Source: an uncultured Collinsella sp.
GTDB taxonomy: Bacteria; Actinomycetota; Coriobacteriia; Coriobacteriales; Coriobacteriaceae
DNA length: 27,029 nucleotides
Assembly (NCBI GenBank): GCA_937989875.1
Contig: CALKBO010000049.1
Location: 1-27,029, forward strand
Direction: 5' to 3'
Shown here: positions 6,702-14,393 of the stretch, one piece after another
Layout of the letters: every line of letters begins with the position of its first letter
How positions within the stretch are numbered: the first letter of the stretch is position 1
The notes under the pieces: generated by a model
The model's database searches: none
The model's input: the letters and a program-made list of their open reading frames with translations, nothing else
Told to the model about the DNA's origin: nothing
Made by a program: the position numbers and the translations under genes

Positions 6702-8102
6702 ATGGCACAGTATCAGCTGCCCAACGACTTCTTCTTTGGCGCTGCTATGTCCGGCCCGCAGACTGAGGGTCAGTGGAACCAGGGCGGCAAGCTCGAGAAC
6801 CTGTGGGACACCTGGTCCATCCAGGATCTGGGTTCGTTCTACAACCGCGTTGGCTCTTACGCCGGCAATGACTTTATGGCCAAGTACCAGGAAGACCTTC
6901 GCATTTTGAAGGACTTGGGTCTGGATACCTATCGCACTTCCATCCAGTGGAGCCGTCTGCTCGATGCCGACGGCAACCTCAACGAGGAAGGTGCCGCGTG
7001 GTATCACGAGTTGTTCCGCGCCTCTCGCGAAGCCGGCTTGGAGCCGTTTGTCAACTTGTACCACTTTGACATGCCCACCTACCTCTTTAACCGTGGCGGC
7101 TGGGAGAGCCGTGAGGTTGTCGAGGCTTACGCACATTACGCCGACGTCGCCTTCCACGAGTTTGGCCAGGAGATTAAGTACTGGTTCACCTTTAACGAGC
7201 CCATCGTCGAGCCCGAGCAGCGCTATCAGGAGGGCGTGTGGTTCCCGCAGCTCCACGACTTCAACCGCGCCCGCACCGTGCAGTATCACATCTCGCTGGC
7301 GCACGCGCTGGCCGTGGCCAACTATCGTCGCGCCTATGACGAGGGCGCTATTCGCGCCGATGCCAAGATCGGCATGATCAACTGCTTTACCCCGGTCTAC
7401 ACCAAGGAGAACCCCAGCGAGGCGGACCTCGAGGCCGTGCGCATGACCAGCGGCATCAACAACCGCTGGTGGCTCGACCTCATCACCAAGGGCGAGCTTC
7501 CTGCCGACGTGCTCGACAGCCTGGCCGAGGGCGGCGTTAAGCTCCCGTTCCGCGCCGGCGACCAAGAGATCCTTAAGCAGGGTGTTGTCGACTGGCTCGG
7601 CTGCAACTACTACCACCCCACGCGTGTTCAGGCGCCGGCGAGCAAGGTCGACCAGTACGGCCTGCCGCACTTTGCCGACGAGTACGTATGGCCCGACGCC
7701 GTTATGAACGAGAGCCGCGGCTGGGAGATCTACCCGCAGGGCCTCTACGACTTTGGCATGGACTGCGCTAAGAACTACCCCGATCTTGAGTGGTTCGTTT
7801 CCGAGAACGGCATCGGCATCATGGACGAATACAAGAACCGTGACGCCGAAGGAACCATCCAGGATGACTACCGCGTCGACTTTGTACGTCAGCACCTGGA
7901 GTGGGTGGCCAAGGCCATCGACGAGGGCGCCAAGTGCCGGGGCTATCACTACTGGGCCGTCATCGATAACTGGTCTTGGGCCAATGCCTTTAAGAATCGT
8001 TACGGCTTTGTCGAGGTCGATCTCATGGACGGCTACAAGCGCCGCCTTAAGAAGTCGGCGGCCTGGCTCAAACAGGTCGCCACGACCCACGTGGTTGATT
8101 AG
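6702..8102 (+). CDS. GH1 glycosidase, probable 6-phospho-beta-glucosidase
   Basis: Glycoside hydrolase family 1 retaining enzyme that would split imported 6-phospho-beta-glucosides such as cellobiose 6-phosphate in the cytosol. The acid/base is E166 in TFNEP and the nucleophile is E368 in SENGIG; length 466 residues is standard. I chose ATG 6702, with GAGGA at 6692-6696 upstream. It is first in an operon with PTS IIC, IIB and IIA genes, which is the main reason to expect a phosphorylated substrate. In Lactococcus LacG the phosphate is held by a Ser, Lys and Tyr in the pattern SxxxxxxKxY. Here Ser425 and Tyr434 are kept, but the Lys position is Asn432 and a Lys sits one residue earlier (K431). 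A plain beta-glucosidase is therefore not excluded. Confidence 0.9.
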   Translation: MAQYQLPNDFFFGAAMSGPQTEGQWNQGGKLENLWDTWSIQDLGSFYNRVGSYAGNDFMAKYQEDLRILKDLGLDTYRTSIQWSRLLDADGNLNEEGAAWYHELFRASREAGLEPFVNLYHFDMPTYLFNRGGWESREVVEAYAHYADVAFHEFGQEIKYWFTFNEPIVEPEQRYQEGVWFPQLHDFNRARTVQYHISLAHALAVANYRRAYDEGAIRADAKIGMINCFTPVYTKENPSEADLEAVRMTSGINNRWWLDLITKGELPADVLDSLAEGGVKLPFRAGDQEILKQGVVDWLGCNYYHPTRVQAPASKVDQYGLPHFADEYVWPDAVMNESRGWEIYPQGLYDFGMDCAKNYPDLEWFVSENGIGIMDEYKNRDAEGTIQDDYRVDFVRQHLEWVAKAIDEGAKCRGYHYWAVIDNWSWANAFKNRYGFVEVDLMDGYKRRLKKSAAWLKQVATTHVVD

Positions 8103-8222
8103 CGACCGGGCGAACGCCCAGACCGCGCGCCGCCGCGCGCAACACATGGCACATCTGGTGGCAGAGGGCGACAGACCACCGTGCGCATAGGAAAAGGCCG
8201 GATTTGAAAGTTAGGAGCAATC

Positions 8223-9566
8223 ATGGCCAGTGACAACGGAAAGAGCTTCCTCGACAAGTTTGCCGAGGTCTCTGCGAAGGTGGGAAACCAGGTTCACCTG
8301 CGTTCCCTGCGTGACGCCTTCGCGACCATCACGCCGCTCTATATCCTTGCGGGTATCGCGGTTCTTATTAACAACGTCGTGTTCCCTCTGTTCCCGCTCG
8401 ATGCGGCGGGCCTTGCCAACCTTCAGACGTGGGGCTCGGCAATTACGCTGGGCACCCTCAACGTCTCTGCCATTATCTTGGCCGGATTGATTGGCTACAG
8501 CCTCGCCAAGAACAAGCGTTTCGATAACCCGCTCGCTTGCGTGGTCGTCGCCATCTCTGCCTTCGTCATCATGATGCCGCAGCAGATCACCGCCTCGCTT
8601 GCCGCCACGAGCCCACTGCTCACCGACAAGATCACCTCCGCCGAGGTCACGGGCGCCCTTTCGACTGCCAACACCGGCACCAACGGTCTGTTCTCGGCTA
8701 TTATCATCGCCCTGCTTTCCGTCTCGCTCTTCATCAAGATTTCTGGCGTCGAGAAGCTCAAGGTTAAGCTGGGCGAGGGCGTGCCTCCCGCGGTCTCCAA
8801 CTCCTTCAACGTCATGATTCCGATGCTGCTTAACCTCGCGGTCTTCGCTCTTGCCGCAGCCCTGCTCGCCGTGTGCGCCGGCACCGATCTGTGCACCATC
8901 ATCTCCACGTGCATCTCCAACCCGCTCAAGAGCATCATGAACGCCGGTCCGTGGGCTGTTATCCTCATCTACACCCTTGCTAACCTGCTGTTCTGCGTCG
9001 GTATTCACCAGTCCACCATCTCTGGCGCTACCGTCGAGCCGATCCTGACCATGCTCATCGTCGACAACATGGCTACCTTTGCCGCCGGTGGCACCATCCA
9101 ACCCGATCACTACATGAACATGCAGATCGTTAACAGCTTTGCCCTCATCGGCGGCTCGGGCTGCACCCTCATGCTTCTGCTCGACACACTCCTGTTCTCC
9201 AAGAACAAGGCTTCCGAGACCGTTTCCAAGATGGCTATCCTGCCTGGTCTGTTCAACATCAACGAGCCGGTTATCTACGGTTACCCCATCGTGTACAATC
9301 TGCCGCTCATGATCCCGTTTGTCCTCCTTCCCGACTTGTTCATCGGCATCACCTATGGCCTTACCTGCGCAGGCATCATCAGCCCCTGCATCGCCCAGGT
9401 GCCCTGGACCATGCCTCCCGTCATCAATGCCCTGCTCGCTACGGGCTTTGACTGGCGCGCCGGCGTGTGGCAGGCTATCGAGATTGTCATTGGCATGGCC
9501 GTCTACCTGCCCTTTATGAAGATTTCCGAGAAGGCAATCGCCAAGCAGGAGGCTTTCGCCGAGTAG
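8223..9566 (+). CDS. celB: PTS lactose/cellobiose-family transporter subunit IIC
   Basis: Membrane channel of a phosphoenolpyruvate-dependent sugar phosphotransferase system; it binds the beta-glucoside and passes it inward as it is phosphorylated by IIB. The 447-residue protein is hydrophobic throughout, with about ten membrane segments. It carries the conserved cytoplasmic loop motif LFNINEPVIYG (N345-P349 and following) of this family. AGGAG at 8213-8217 lies 5 nt before the ATG. The gap of 120 nt after the GH1 gene contains a short GC-rich hairpin but no terminator. The symbol follows the old E. coli name for the cellobiose/chitobiose IIC; the true substrate is not proven by sequence. Confidence 0.93.
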   Translation: MASDNGKSFLDKFAEVSAKVGNQVHLRSLRDAFATITPLYILAGIAVLINNVVFPLFPLDAAGLANLQTWGSAITLGTLNVSAIILAGLIGYSLAKNKRFDNPLACVVVAISAFVIMMPQQITASLAATSPLLTDKITSAEVTGALSTANTGTNGLFSAIIIALLSVSLFIKISGVEKLKVKLGEGVPPAVSNSFNVMIPMLLNLAVFALAAALLAVCAGTDLCTIISTCISNPLKSIMNAGPWAVILIYTLANLLFCVGIHQSTISGATVEPILTMLIVDNMATFAAGGTIQPDHYMNMQIVNSFALIGGSGCTLMLLLDTLLFSKNKASETVSKMAILPGLFNINEPVIYGYPIVYNLPLMIPFVLLPDLFIGITYGLTCAGIISPCIAQVPWTMPPVINALLATGFDWRAGVWQAIEIVIGMAVYLPFMKISEKAIAKQEAFAE

Positions 9567-9594
9567 AACGCCTAACGTTCGTCCCTTTCACCTT

Positions 9595-9627
9595 TGCGGG
9601 CGCCGGTACGCGGTGCCGGTGCCCGCA
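9595..9627 (+). promoter_or_regulatory. Stem-loop between IIC and IIB genes
   Basis: The arms 9595-9609 and 9613-9627 pair over 15 positions (two G-T pairs) around a GCG loop. Only a weak pyrimidine tail (CTCTCTCCCTT) follows. It lies 28 nt after the IIC stop and may act as a partial terminator or an mRNA-end stabiliser, giving different levels of IIC and IIB. A second small stem-loop at 9697-9711 sits just before the IIB ribosome site. Confidence 0.6.
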
Positions 9628-9727
9628 GCTCTCTCCCTTGTGTAAAGATGCAGGGGGGTGGGCACAATAGCCGCAAGGAATAAAACCAGTTGTCGTCTGC
9701 GCGCCGCGCAGTTATAAGGAGGAAACC

Positions 9728-10030
9728 ATGAAGAAGATCATGCTCTGCTGCAATGCCGGTATGTCCACGAGCCTGCTGGTCCAGAAGATGCAGGCCGAGG
9801 TTGCAAACCGTGGTCTGGATATTGAGGTCGAGGCTCGTCCCATGAACGAGGCCCACGATCACCTGGACGAGTGCGACATGTTGCTGCTTGGTCCGCAGAT
9901 CGGCTACACCAAGGGCGATTTTGAGAAGGAGGCCGCCGGCCGCTTCCCGGTTGAGGTTATCAACATGGTCGACTACGGCCGCATGAACGCTGCCGGCATC
10001 ATCGACCACTGCGTCAGCGTGATGGGCTAG
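9728..10030 (+). CDS. celA: PTS lactose/cellobiose-family subunit IIB
   Basis: Small soluble phosphocarrier (100 residues) that takes phosphate from IIA on a cysteine and hands it to the sugar in IIC. The P-loop CCNAGMSTS is at residues 7-15, and by alignment with ChbB the phosphorylated residue is C8. The sequence LLGPQIGY in the middle is also typical. A perfect AAGGAGG at 9716-9722 lies 5 nt before the ATG, much stronger than that of the neighbouring genes. The IIA gene follows after 9 nt. Confidence 0.95.
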   Translation: MKKIMLCCNAGMSTSLLVQKMQAEVANRGLDIEVEARPMNEAHDHLDECDMLLLGPQIGYTKGDFEKEAAGRFPVEVINMVDYGRMNAAGIIDHCVSVMG

Positions 10031-10039
10031 GTGCTCTGC

Positions 10040-10372
10040 ATGGAGGATATGAACGAACTGCAGATGACCTGCTTTGAGATCATCAGCTACGTCGGTACCG
10101 CCAAGAGCATGTACATCAATGCCGTGCAAAAGGCCAAGGAGGGCGATTTTGACGCCGCCGAGGAGCTTATCAAGCAGGGCGACGAGGCCTATAACGGTGG
10201 CCACGATGTTCACATGGGGCTTCTGAAGAAGGAGGCCAACGGCGAGCGTAACGGCGAGGCCCCGTTGATTTTGCTGCATGCCGAGGACCAGATGGCCGGC
10301 ACCGAGACCATGCGCGTCATGGCGACGGAGCTCATCGAGGTTCACAAGCAGCTGCAGGCACTTCAGGCCTAG
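10040..10372 (+). CDS. celC: PTS lactose/cellobiose-family subunit IIA
   Basis: Trimeric helical phosphocarrier that accepts phosphate from HPr on histidine and passes it to IIB. The active site is H80 in LLHAEDQM, with D83 in the position of the metal-binding aspartate of Lactococcus IIA (H78 and D81 there). The product is 110 residues from ATG 10040. A GTG at 10031 immediately after the IIB stop and a second ATG at 10049 are alternatives. I prefer 10040 because AGGTG at 10029-10033 is 6 nt away, while GGAGG at 10042-10046 is only 2 nt from the later ATG. It is the last gene of the operon; a terminator follows. Confidence 0.93.
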   Translation: MEDMNELQMTCFEIISYVGTAKSMYINAVQKAKEGDFDAAEELIKQGDEAYNGGHDVHMGLLKKEANGERNGEAPLILLHAEDQMAGTETMRVMATELIEVHKQLQALQA

Positions 10373-10430
10373 TCGGCGTTATCGCCGCGACGGACCGTGC
10401 GGTCCAACAGACAACATAGTCCCTTTGACG

Positions 10431-10468
10431 GGCGCCGGGAGCCTCCGCCTCCCGGCGCCTTTATTTTT
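10431..10468 (+). terminator. Rho-independent terminator of the beta-glucoside operon
   Basis: A perfect 11-bp GC-rich stem (10431-10441 with 10449-10459) with a 7-nt loop is followed by TTTATTTTT. It lies 58 nt after the IIA stop. Confidence 0.92.
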
Positions 10469-10518
10469 GGGGATGGTCTTGCGCGGCCTGTTGGGCAGCC
10501 AATTGCGTTACCCCAGAT

Positions 10519-10560
10519 AAAACCTGCCAAAACAAACCTGTCCCTTTTTGGTAGGTTTTT
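10519..10560 (+). repeat. Hairpin with T-run, related to the 6576-6668 palindrome
   Basis: The arms 10519-10532 and 10546-10559 pair over 14 positions with one G-T pair. The right side ends in TTTTT, so it could also terminate transcription. Its left arm and loop (10521-10545) repeat most of the right arm of the palindrome at 6641-6665. It lies 54 nt before the ROK kinase start, downstream of a good terminator. Confidence 0.65.
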
Positions 10561-10613
10561 GCCTTGAGAGCGGTACCATACAGGCAATGTTTAAACGAGA
10601 AAGGTGGGCTCCC

Positions 10614-11567
10614 ATGGAACCTAAGCAGTACTACATCGGCATCGACGTCGGCGGCACTTCGGTTAAGGAGGGCCTGTTCGACGAGGACGGCAACCTGCTT
10701 GCCAAGGCCAGCGTGCCCACGCCTCCTATCGTTGACGCTGCGGGCTTTGCCGCGGTGACCGAGGCTATCGACCAGGTGGTCGCCAAGGCACAGATTCCGC
10801 GTGCCTTTGTGGCGGGCATTGGCCTGGCCGTTCCGTGTCCCATCCCGGCGTCGGGCGATGCCAAGGTCAAGGCCAACATTGCCATTAACCTGCCCGAGCT
10901 GAGGGTCGCCATTCAGAAGCACTGCCCCGATGCGGTCGTTAAGTATGAGAACGATGCCAACGCCGCTGCCATGGGCGAGGCCTGGCTCGGTTCTGCCAAG
11001 GGCGTGCAGAACGTGGTGATGGTCACCATCGGTACCGGCGTGGGCGGCGGCGTTATCGTTAACGGCGACGTGGTATCGGGCGTTGTGGGCGCCGGCGGCG
11101 AGATTGGCCACATGTGCCTGAACCCGGCCGAGGAGCGCACCTGCGGCTGTGGCGGCCATGGCCATCTGGAGCAGTATTCCAGCGCCACCGGCGTGGTGAG
11201 CAACTACCTTGCCGAGTGCAAGAAGGCGGGTGTCGAGCCCATTGAGCTCACCGGCCCCTCCGATTCCAAGGACGTGTTCCAGGCCTGCCGCGAGGGCGAC
11301 AAGCTTGCGCTGGCCGCAGCCGACACCATGGCCGACTACCTTGGCCGCGCCCTGGCGCTTATCGCCAACGTGGTCGACCCCGAGATGTTCCTGATCGGTG
11401 GCGGCGCGTCTGCCTCGGCCGATGTTTATCTCGACAAGGTTCGCGAGCACTTTAAGCAGTACGCGCTCTCTGCCTCGCGCGAGACGCCCATTAAGGTCGC
11501 TTCGCTCGGAAACGACGCCGGCATCATCGGTGCCGCCTACGTAGCCCTGCGCGCCGCCGGTAAATAG
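10614..11567 (+). CDS. ROK-family sugar kinase, probable glucokinase
   Basis: Cytosolic ATP-dependent kinase that most likely phosphorylates glucose to glucose 6-phosphate. Residues 8-15 (IGIDVGGT) form the ATP phosphate loop, N113 and D114 in ENDANAAA include the catalytic Asp, and GTGVGGGV at 140-147 is the second phosphate motif. The sugar and zinc region is GEIGHM (H166) followed by CGCGGHGHLEQ at 177-187. The usual third zinc cysteine of CxCGxxGCxE is His184 here. AAGGTG at 10601-10606 is 7 nt before ATG 10614; the frame is open to 10548 but runs through the hairpin. Length is 317 residues. Position right after the PTS operon fits recovery of glucose freed by the GH1 enzyme. ManNAc or fructose kinases of the same family are alternatives. 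Confidence 0.88.
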   Translation: MEPKQYYIGIDVGGTSVKEGLFDEDGNLLAKASVPTPPIVDAAGFAAVTEAIDQVVAKAQIPRAFVAGIGLAVPCPIPASGDAKVKANIAINLPELRVAIQKHCPDAVVKYENDANAAAMGEAWLGSAKGVQNVVMVTIGTGVGGGVIVNGDVVSGVVGAGGEIGHMCLNPAEERTCGCGGHGHLEQYSSATGVVSNYLAECKKAGVEPIELTGPSDSKDVFQACREGDKLALAAADTMADYLGRALALIANVVDPEMFLIGGGASASADVYLDKVREHFKQYALSASRETPIKVASLGNDAGIIGAAYVALRAAGK

Positions 11568-11714
11568 TCGGTGCAGGAGGGCGGTGGTACAAGGTGGCAG
11601 ACTTCGCCCCCAGGCTCGCCCCAAATTGCGCCGCGGCCCTTGCGTCTCATAAGGTTCGGCGCCAGCGTGCTACCATAGCTACGTCCAAGTACACATATCA
11701 AGTGGAGGATATCC

Positions 11715-12638
11715 ATGGCAAACGTTCTTGTCTTTGGTCACCAGAACCCCGATAACGACGCCATCATGAGCGCCGTCGTCCTGTCCCAGCTGCTCAACCA
11801 GGTTGAGTATGCCGGCAACACCTACGAGGCCTGCGCCCTGGGTCAGCTTCCGGCAGAGTCCGCCAAGCTGCTCGCCGACGCCGGCATCGCCGAGCCCCGC
11901 GTGATCGAGTCCGTCGAGGCCGGTCAGCTCGTCGTCCTCACCGACCACAACGAGTCTGCCCAGTCCGTCGCCGGCCTTAAGGACGCCACGGTCTTTGGCG
12001 TTGTCGATCATCACCGCATCGGCGACTTCGAGACCGCCGGCCCGCTGCACTACATCTGCCTGCCCTGGGGTTCCAGCTGCACCATCGTCACCAAGCTCGC
12101 CGGCGTGCTCGGCGTTGAGCTTTCCGACGTCCAGGCCAAGCTGCTGCTCTCGGCCATGATGACCGACACGCTTATGCTCAAGAGCCCCACCACCACCGAT
12201 GTCGACCGCGCCGTCGCCGCCAAGCTCGGCGAGCAGGTGGGCGTCGACCCGGTCAAGTTTGGCATGGAGGTCTTCCTCACCCGTCCGTCCGGCTCCTTCA
12301 CCGCAGCCGAGATGGTCGGCAACGACATCAAGATGTTCGAGCCCGCCGGCAAGAAGCTGCTCATCGGCCAGTACGAGACCGTCGACAAGAGCCGTGCGCT
12401 CGGTATGATCGACGAGATCCGCGAGGCCATGCGCGCCTACGCCGCCGAGAAGGGTGCTGACGGCATCGTCCTGTGCATCACTGACATCATGGAGGAGGGC
12501 TCGCAGGTCCTGCTCGAGGGCGAGACCGAGGCTGCTCAGAAGGGCCTGGGCATTGCCGACGAGCACGACGGCGTCTGGATGCCGGGTGTCCTCTCCCGTA
12601 AGAAGCAGGTCGCAGCCCCCATCATGGCCGCCTGCTAG
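11715..12638 (+). CDS. ppaC: Manganese-dependent inorganic pyrophosphatase (family II)
   Basis: Cytosolic DHH-family enzyme that hydrolyses pyrophosphate to phosphate and so drives biosynthetic reactions. Metal ligands are in GHQNPDNDAI (H9, D13, D15), D77, and the DHH triad D98-H99-H100. The C-terminal DHHA2 domain carries the substrate motif SRKKQ at 294-298. No CBS domains interrupt it, so it is the short constitutive type of 307 residues. GGAGG at 11704-11708 is 6 nt before the ATG. The 147-nt gap upstream shows no clear terminator for the kinase gene, so read-through is possible; TACCAT at 11671-11676 is a weak candidate -10. A strong terminator follows. Confidence 0.97.
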   Translation: MANVLVFGHQNPDNDAIMSAVVLSQLLNQVEYAGNTYEACALGQLPAESAKLLADAGIAEPRVIESVEAGQLVVLTDHNESAQSVAGLKDATVFGVVDHHRIGDFETAGPLHYICLPWGSSCTIVTKLAGVLGVELSDVQAKLLLSAMMTDTLMLKSPTTTDVDRAVAAKLGEQVGVDPVKFGMEVFLTRPSGSFTAAEMVGNDIKMFEPAGKKLLIGQYETVDKSRALGMIDEIREAMRAYAAEKGADGIVLCITDIMEEGSQVLLEGETEAAQKGLGIADEHDGVWMPGVLSRKKQVAAPIMAAC

Positions 12639-12658
12639 GTTTAGTTGACCAAACGCCA

Positions 12659-12698
12659 CGACCGGATCGCGGACGCCCCGCGCTCCGGTCGTTTTTTG
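12659..12698 (+). terminator. Rho-independent terminator after ppaC
   Basis: The arms 12659-12673 and 12679-12693 pair over 15 positions with one mismatch around a 5-nt loop, followed by T6. It lies 20 nt after the ppaC stop. Confidence 0.95.
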
Positions 12699-12724
12699 TG
12701 CACGGCGCCGCGTCGTCTCTTGGA

Positions 12725-12872
12725 CAGGCGTGCCCGTGCCGTTGAGCAAATAATGTTCAACCTGTGGTTCCGCTTTTCGGCCACGCCTGCGTGCTTGTCG
12801 TGCAGGGTAGGCTAGATGCAAGCGTAATACGTTAGAGCGCGGCGCCGCCACTTGGGCGGGCCGTGCTTTTTT
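12725..12872 (+). promoter_or_regulatory. Structured nhaA leader ending in an intrinsic terminator
   Basis: Between the ppaC terminator and nhaA there is a second complete intrinsic terminator. GCGCGGC and CCGCC (12837-12849, one bulged G) pair with GGCGGGCCGTGC (12855-12866), followed by T6 at 12867-12872. It lies only 33 nt before the nhaA ATG with no gene ahead of it. Upstream, CAGGCGTG at 12725-12732 pairs with CACGCCTG at 12782-12789, enclosing GTTGAGC/GTTCAAC at 12741-12747 and 12755-12761. This is the layout of a terminator-type riboswitch or attenuator, or of a small RNA of roughly 100-150 nt. No clear promoter was found. Confidence 0.5.
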
Positions 12873-12905
12873 AAGACGGGAGCCATCCCGTGAAAGGAGC
12901 CGCCC

Positions 12906-14264
12906 ATGGCAGCAACTGAGCAGCTGTTCAACGTTCGCGAGCGCAAGCGCTTTGAACGCCACGACATCTGGGAGCGCATCACCGAGAACGGCACGATTTC
13001 TGCCGCCGTCATGGTCTTCGCCGCCATCGCCGCCGTCATTTGCGCCAATACCGATGCCTACGAGGCCATCCATCACTTTTTGGAGACCCCGCTGTATGTG
13101 GGTCTGGGCAACCTTACGGCCGGTCTCACCGTTGAGCTATTCGTCAACGACTTCCTCATGGCGATTTTCTTTTTGCTGGTGGGCATTGAGCTCAAGTATG
13201 AGATGACGGTCGGCGAGCTCAAAAACCCGCGCCAGGCTATGCTTCCCATGCTGGCGGCCGTGGGCGGCGTCGTCGTTCCCGCCTGCATCTATCTGATCTT
13301 TAACCATGCCGGCGCGCACAACGGCTGGGCCATTCCCATGGCAACCGATATTGCCTTTGCGCTGGGCGTGCTGTCGCTTTTGGGCAATCGCGTGCCCAAC
13401 GGCGTGCGCGTGTTCTTCTCGACGCTCGCCATCGCCGACGACCTCATTTCCATCGCCGCCATCGCCATCTTCTACGGTCAGAGCCCCAATCCGTTTTGGT
13501 TGGGCGCCGCCGCGCTTGTGACCTGCGCGCTCGTGTGGCTCAACAAGACGCAGCACTACCGTCTCGCCCCGTATTCGGTGCTGGGCCTGCTGCTGTGGTT
13601 CTGCATGTTCAAGAGCGGCGTACATGCCACGCTTGCTGGCGTCATCTTGGCCTTTACCATCCCGGCCAAGTGCGGCGTCAAGCTCGATAGCCTCACCGAT
13701 TGGTTGGGCGAGTGCCTGCCGCTGCTCGACGACCGCTACGACGACGAGGCGCACATCTTGGGCCAGCATGACTTTACCGTCTCGACCACCAAGGTCGAGC
13801 GCGTCATGCACCGCGTGACCCCGCCGCTCATCCGCATGGAGCGTCTGATCTCCACGCCGGTTAACTTTGTGATCCTGCCGATCTTTGCGTTTGTCAACGC
13901 GCAGGTTCGCCTGGTGGGCGTGGACATGAGCACGCTGCTCACCGACCCGGTGACGCTCGGCGTGTACTTTGGCATGCTGCTGGGTAAGCCGATCGGTATC
14001 TTTGGCATGACGTTTGCCCTGGTTAAGCTTAGGGCCTGCGAGCTGCCGCGCAATGTCAACTGGCACATGATTGCCGGTGTGGGCATTCTGGGCGGCATCG
14101 GCTTTACCATGTCGATTCTCATCAGCGGCCTTGCCTTCCCGACGGCCCAGTTTGAGGTTCTGGCCGCCAAGGCCGCTATTCTCGCCGGCTCTGTCACCGC
14201 GGCCGTACTTGGCATGATCTACATGAGTGTGATCTGCAAGCACCCCGCGCCCAAGAACGAGTAG
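12906..14264 (+). CDS. nhaA: Na+/H+ antiporter NhaA
   Basis: Inner-membrane antiporter that expels Na+ or Li+ in exchange for H+, supporting pH and sodium balance. The ion-binding aspartates are D148 in ATDIAFALG and the pair D178-D179 in IADDL, with the same spacing (30 and 31 residues) as D133, D163 and D164 of E. coli. LLGKPIGI with K361 and GGIGFTMSI near the C-terminus are also diagnostic. The protein is 452 residues against 388 in E. coli; the extra is mainly an acidic and charged loop at about 260-310 (LLDDRYDDEAH and following) plus a longer N-terminus. AAAGGAG at 12893-12899 precedes the ATG. The leader contains a terminator (12837-12872), suggesting conditional expression. Confidence 0.96.
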   Translation: MAATEQLFNVRERKRFERHDIWERITENGTISAAVMVFAAIAAVICANTDAYEAIHHFLETPLYVGLGNLTAGLTVELFVNDFLMAIFFLLVGIELKYEMTVGELKNPRQAMLPMLAAVGGVVVPACIYLIFNHAGAHNGWAIPMATDIAFALGVLSLLGNRVPNGVRVFFSTLAIADDLISIAAIAIFYGQSPNPFWLGAAALVTCALVWLNKTQHYRLAPYSVLGLLLWFCMFKSGVHATLAGVILAFTIPAKCGVKLDSLTDWLGECLPLLDDRYDDEAHILGQHDFTVSTTKVERVMHRVTPPLIRMERLISTPVNFVILPIFAFVNAQVRLVGVDMSTLLTDPVTLGVYFGMLLGKPIGIFGMTFALVKLRACELPRNVNWHMIAGVGILGGIGFTMSILISGLAFPTAQFEVLAAKAAILAGSVTAAVLGMIYMSVICKHPAPKNE

Positions 14265-14297
14265 GCGCGTAGAAACAGACGCCAGAGTCTGCTCGAG

Positions 14298-14393
14298 CGC
14301 GTGTAAAACGCGGTTTTGAGTGGTACTTGCCACCTGCCGGACACCCCAGTGGCCAAAAAACGCCGTTTGTGAGTACTGTCACAAACGGCGTTT
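14298..14393. terminator. Terminator hairpins after nhaA
   Basis: The main hairpin pairs 14358-14372 with 14379-14393 perfectly over 15 bp (6-nt loop). It is flanked by A6 on the left and TTTCATTTTA on the right, so it can act in both directions, best on the minus strand. A smaller stem, CGCGT/ACGCG at 14298-14312 followed by GTTTTG, lies nearer the nhaA stop. Confidence 0.8.

Noticed and set aside
8118..8142. GC-rich hairpin between the GH1 and IIC genes as a terminator
   Set aside because: The stem is short and no T-run follows; the genes are better read as one operon.
6528..8147. A 539-codon open frame on the minus strand opposite the GH1 gene
   Set aside because: The plus-strand GH1 gene has intact catalytic motifs over the same span. 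The minus frame also runs through the divergent promoters and the leader palindrome.
11679..13076. A 465-codon minus-strand open frame spanning ppaC and the nhaA start
   Set aside because: It crosses two well-supported plus-strand genes and two terminators; it is a mirror frame.
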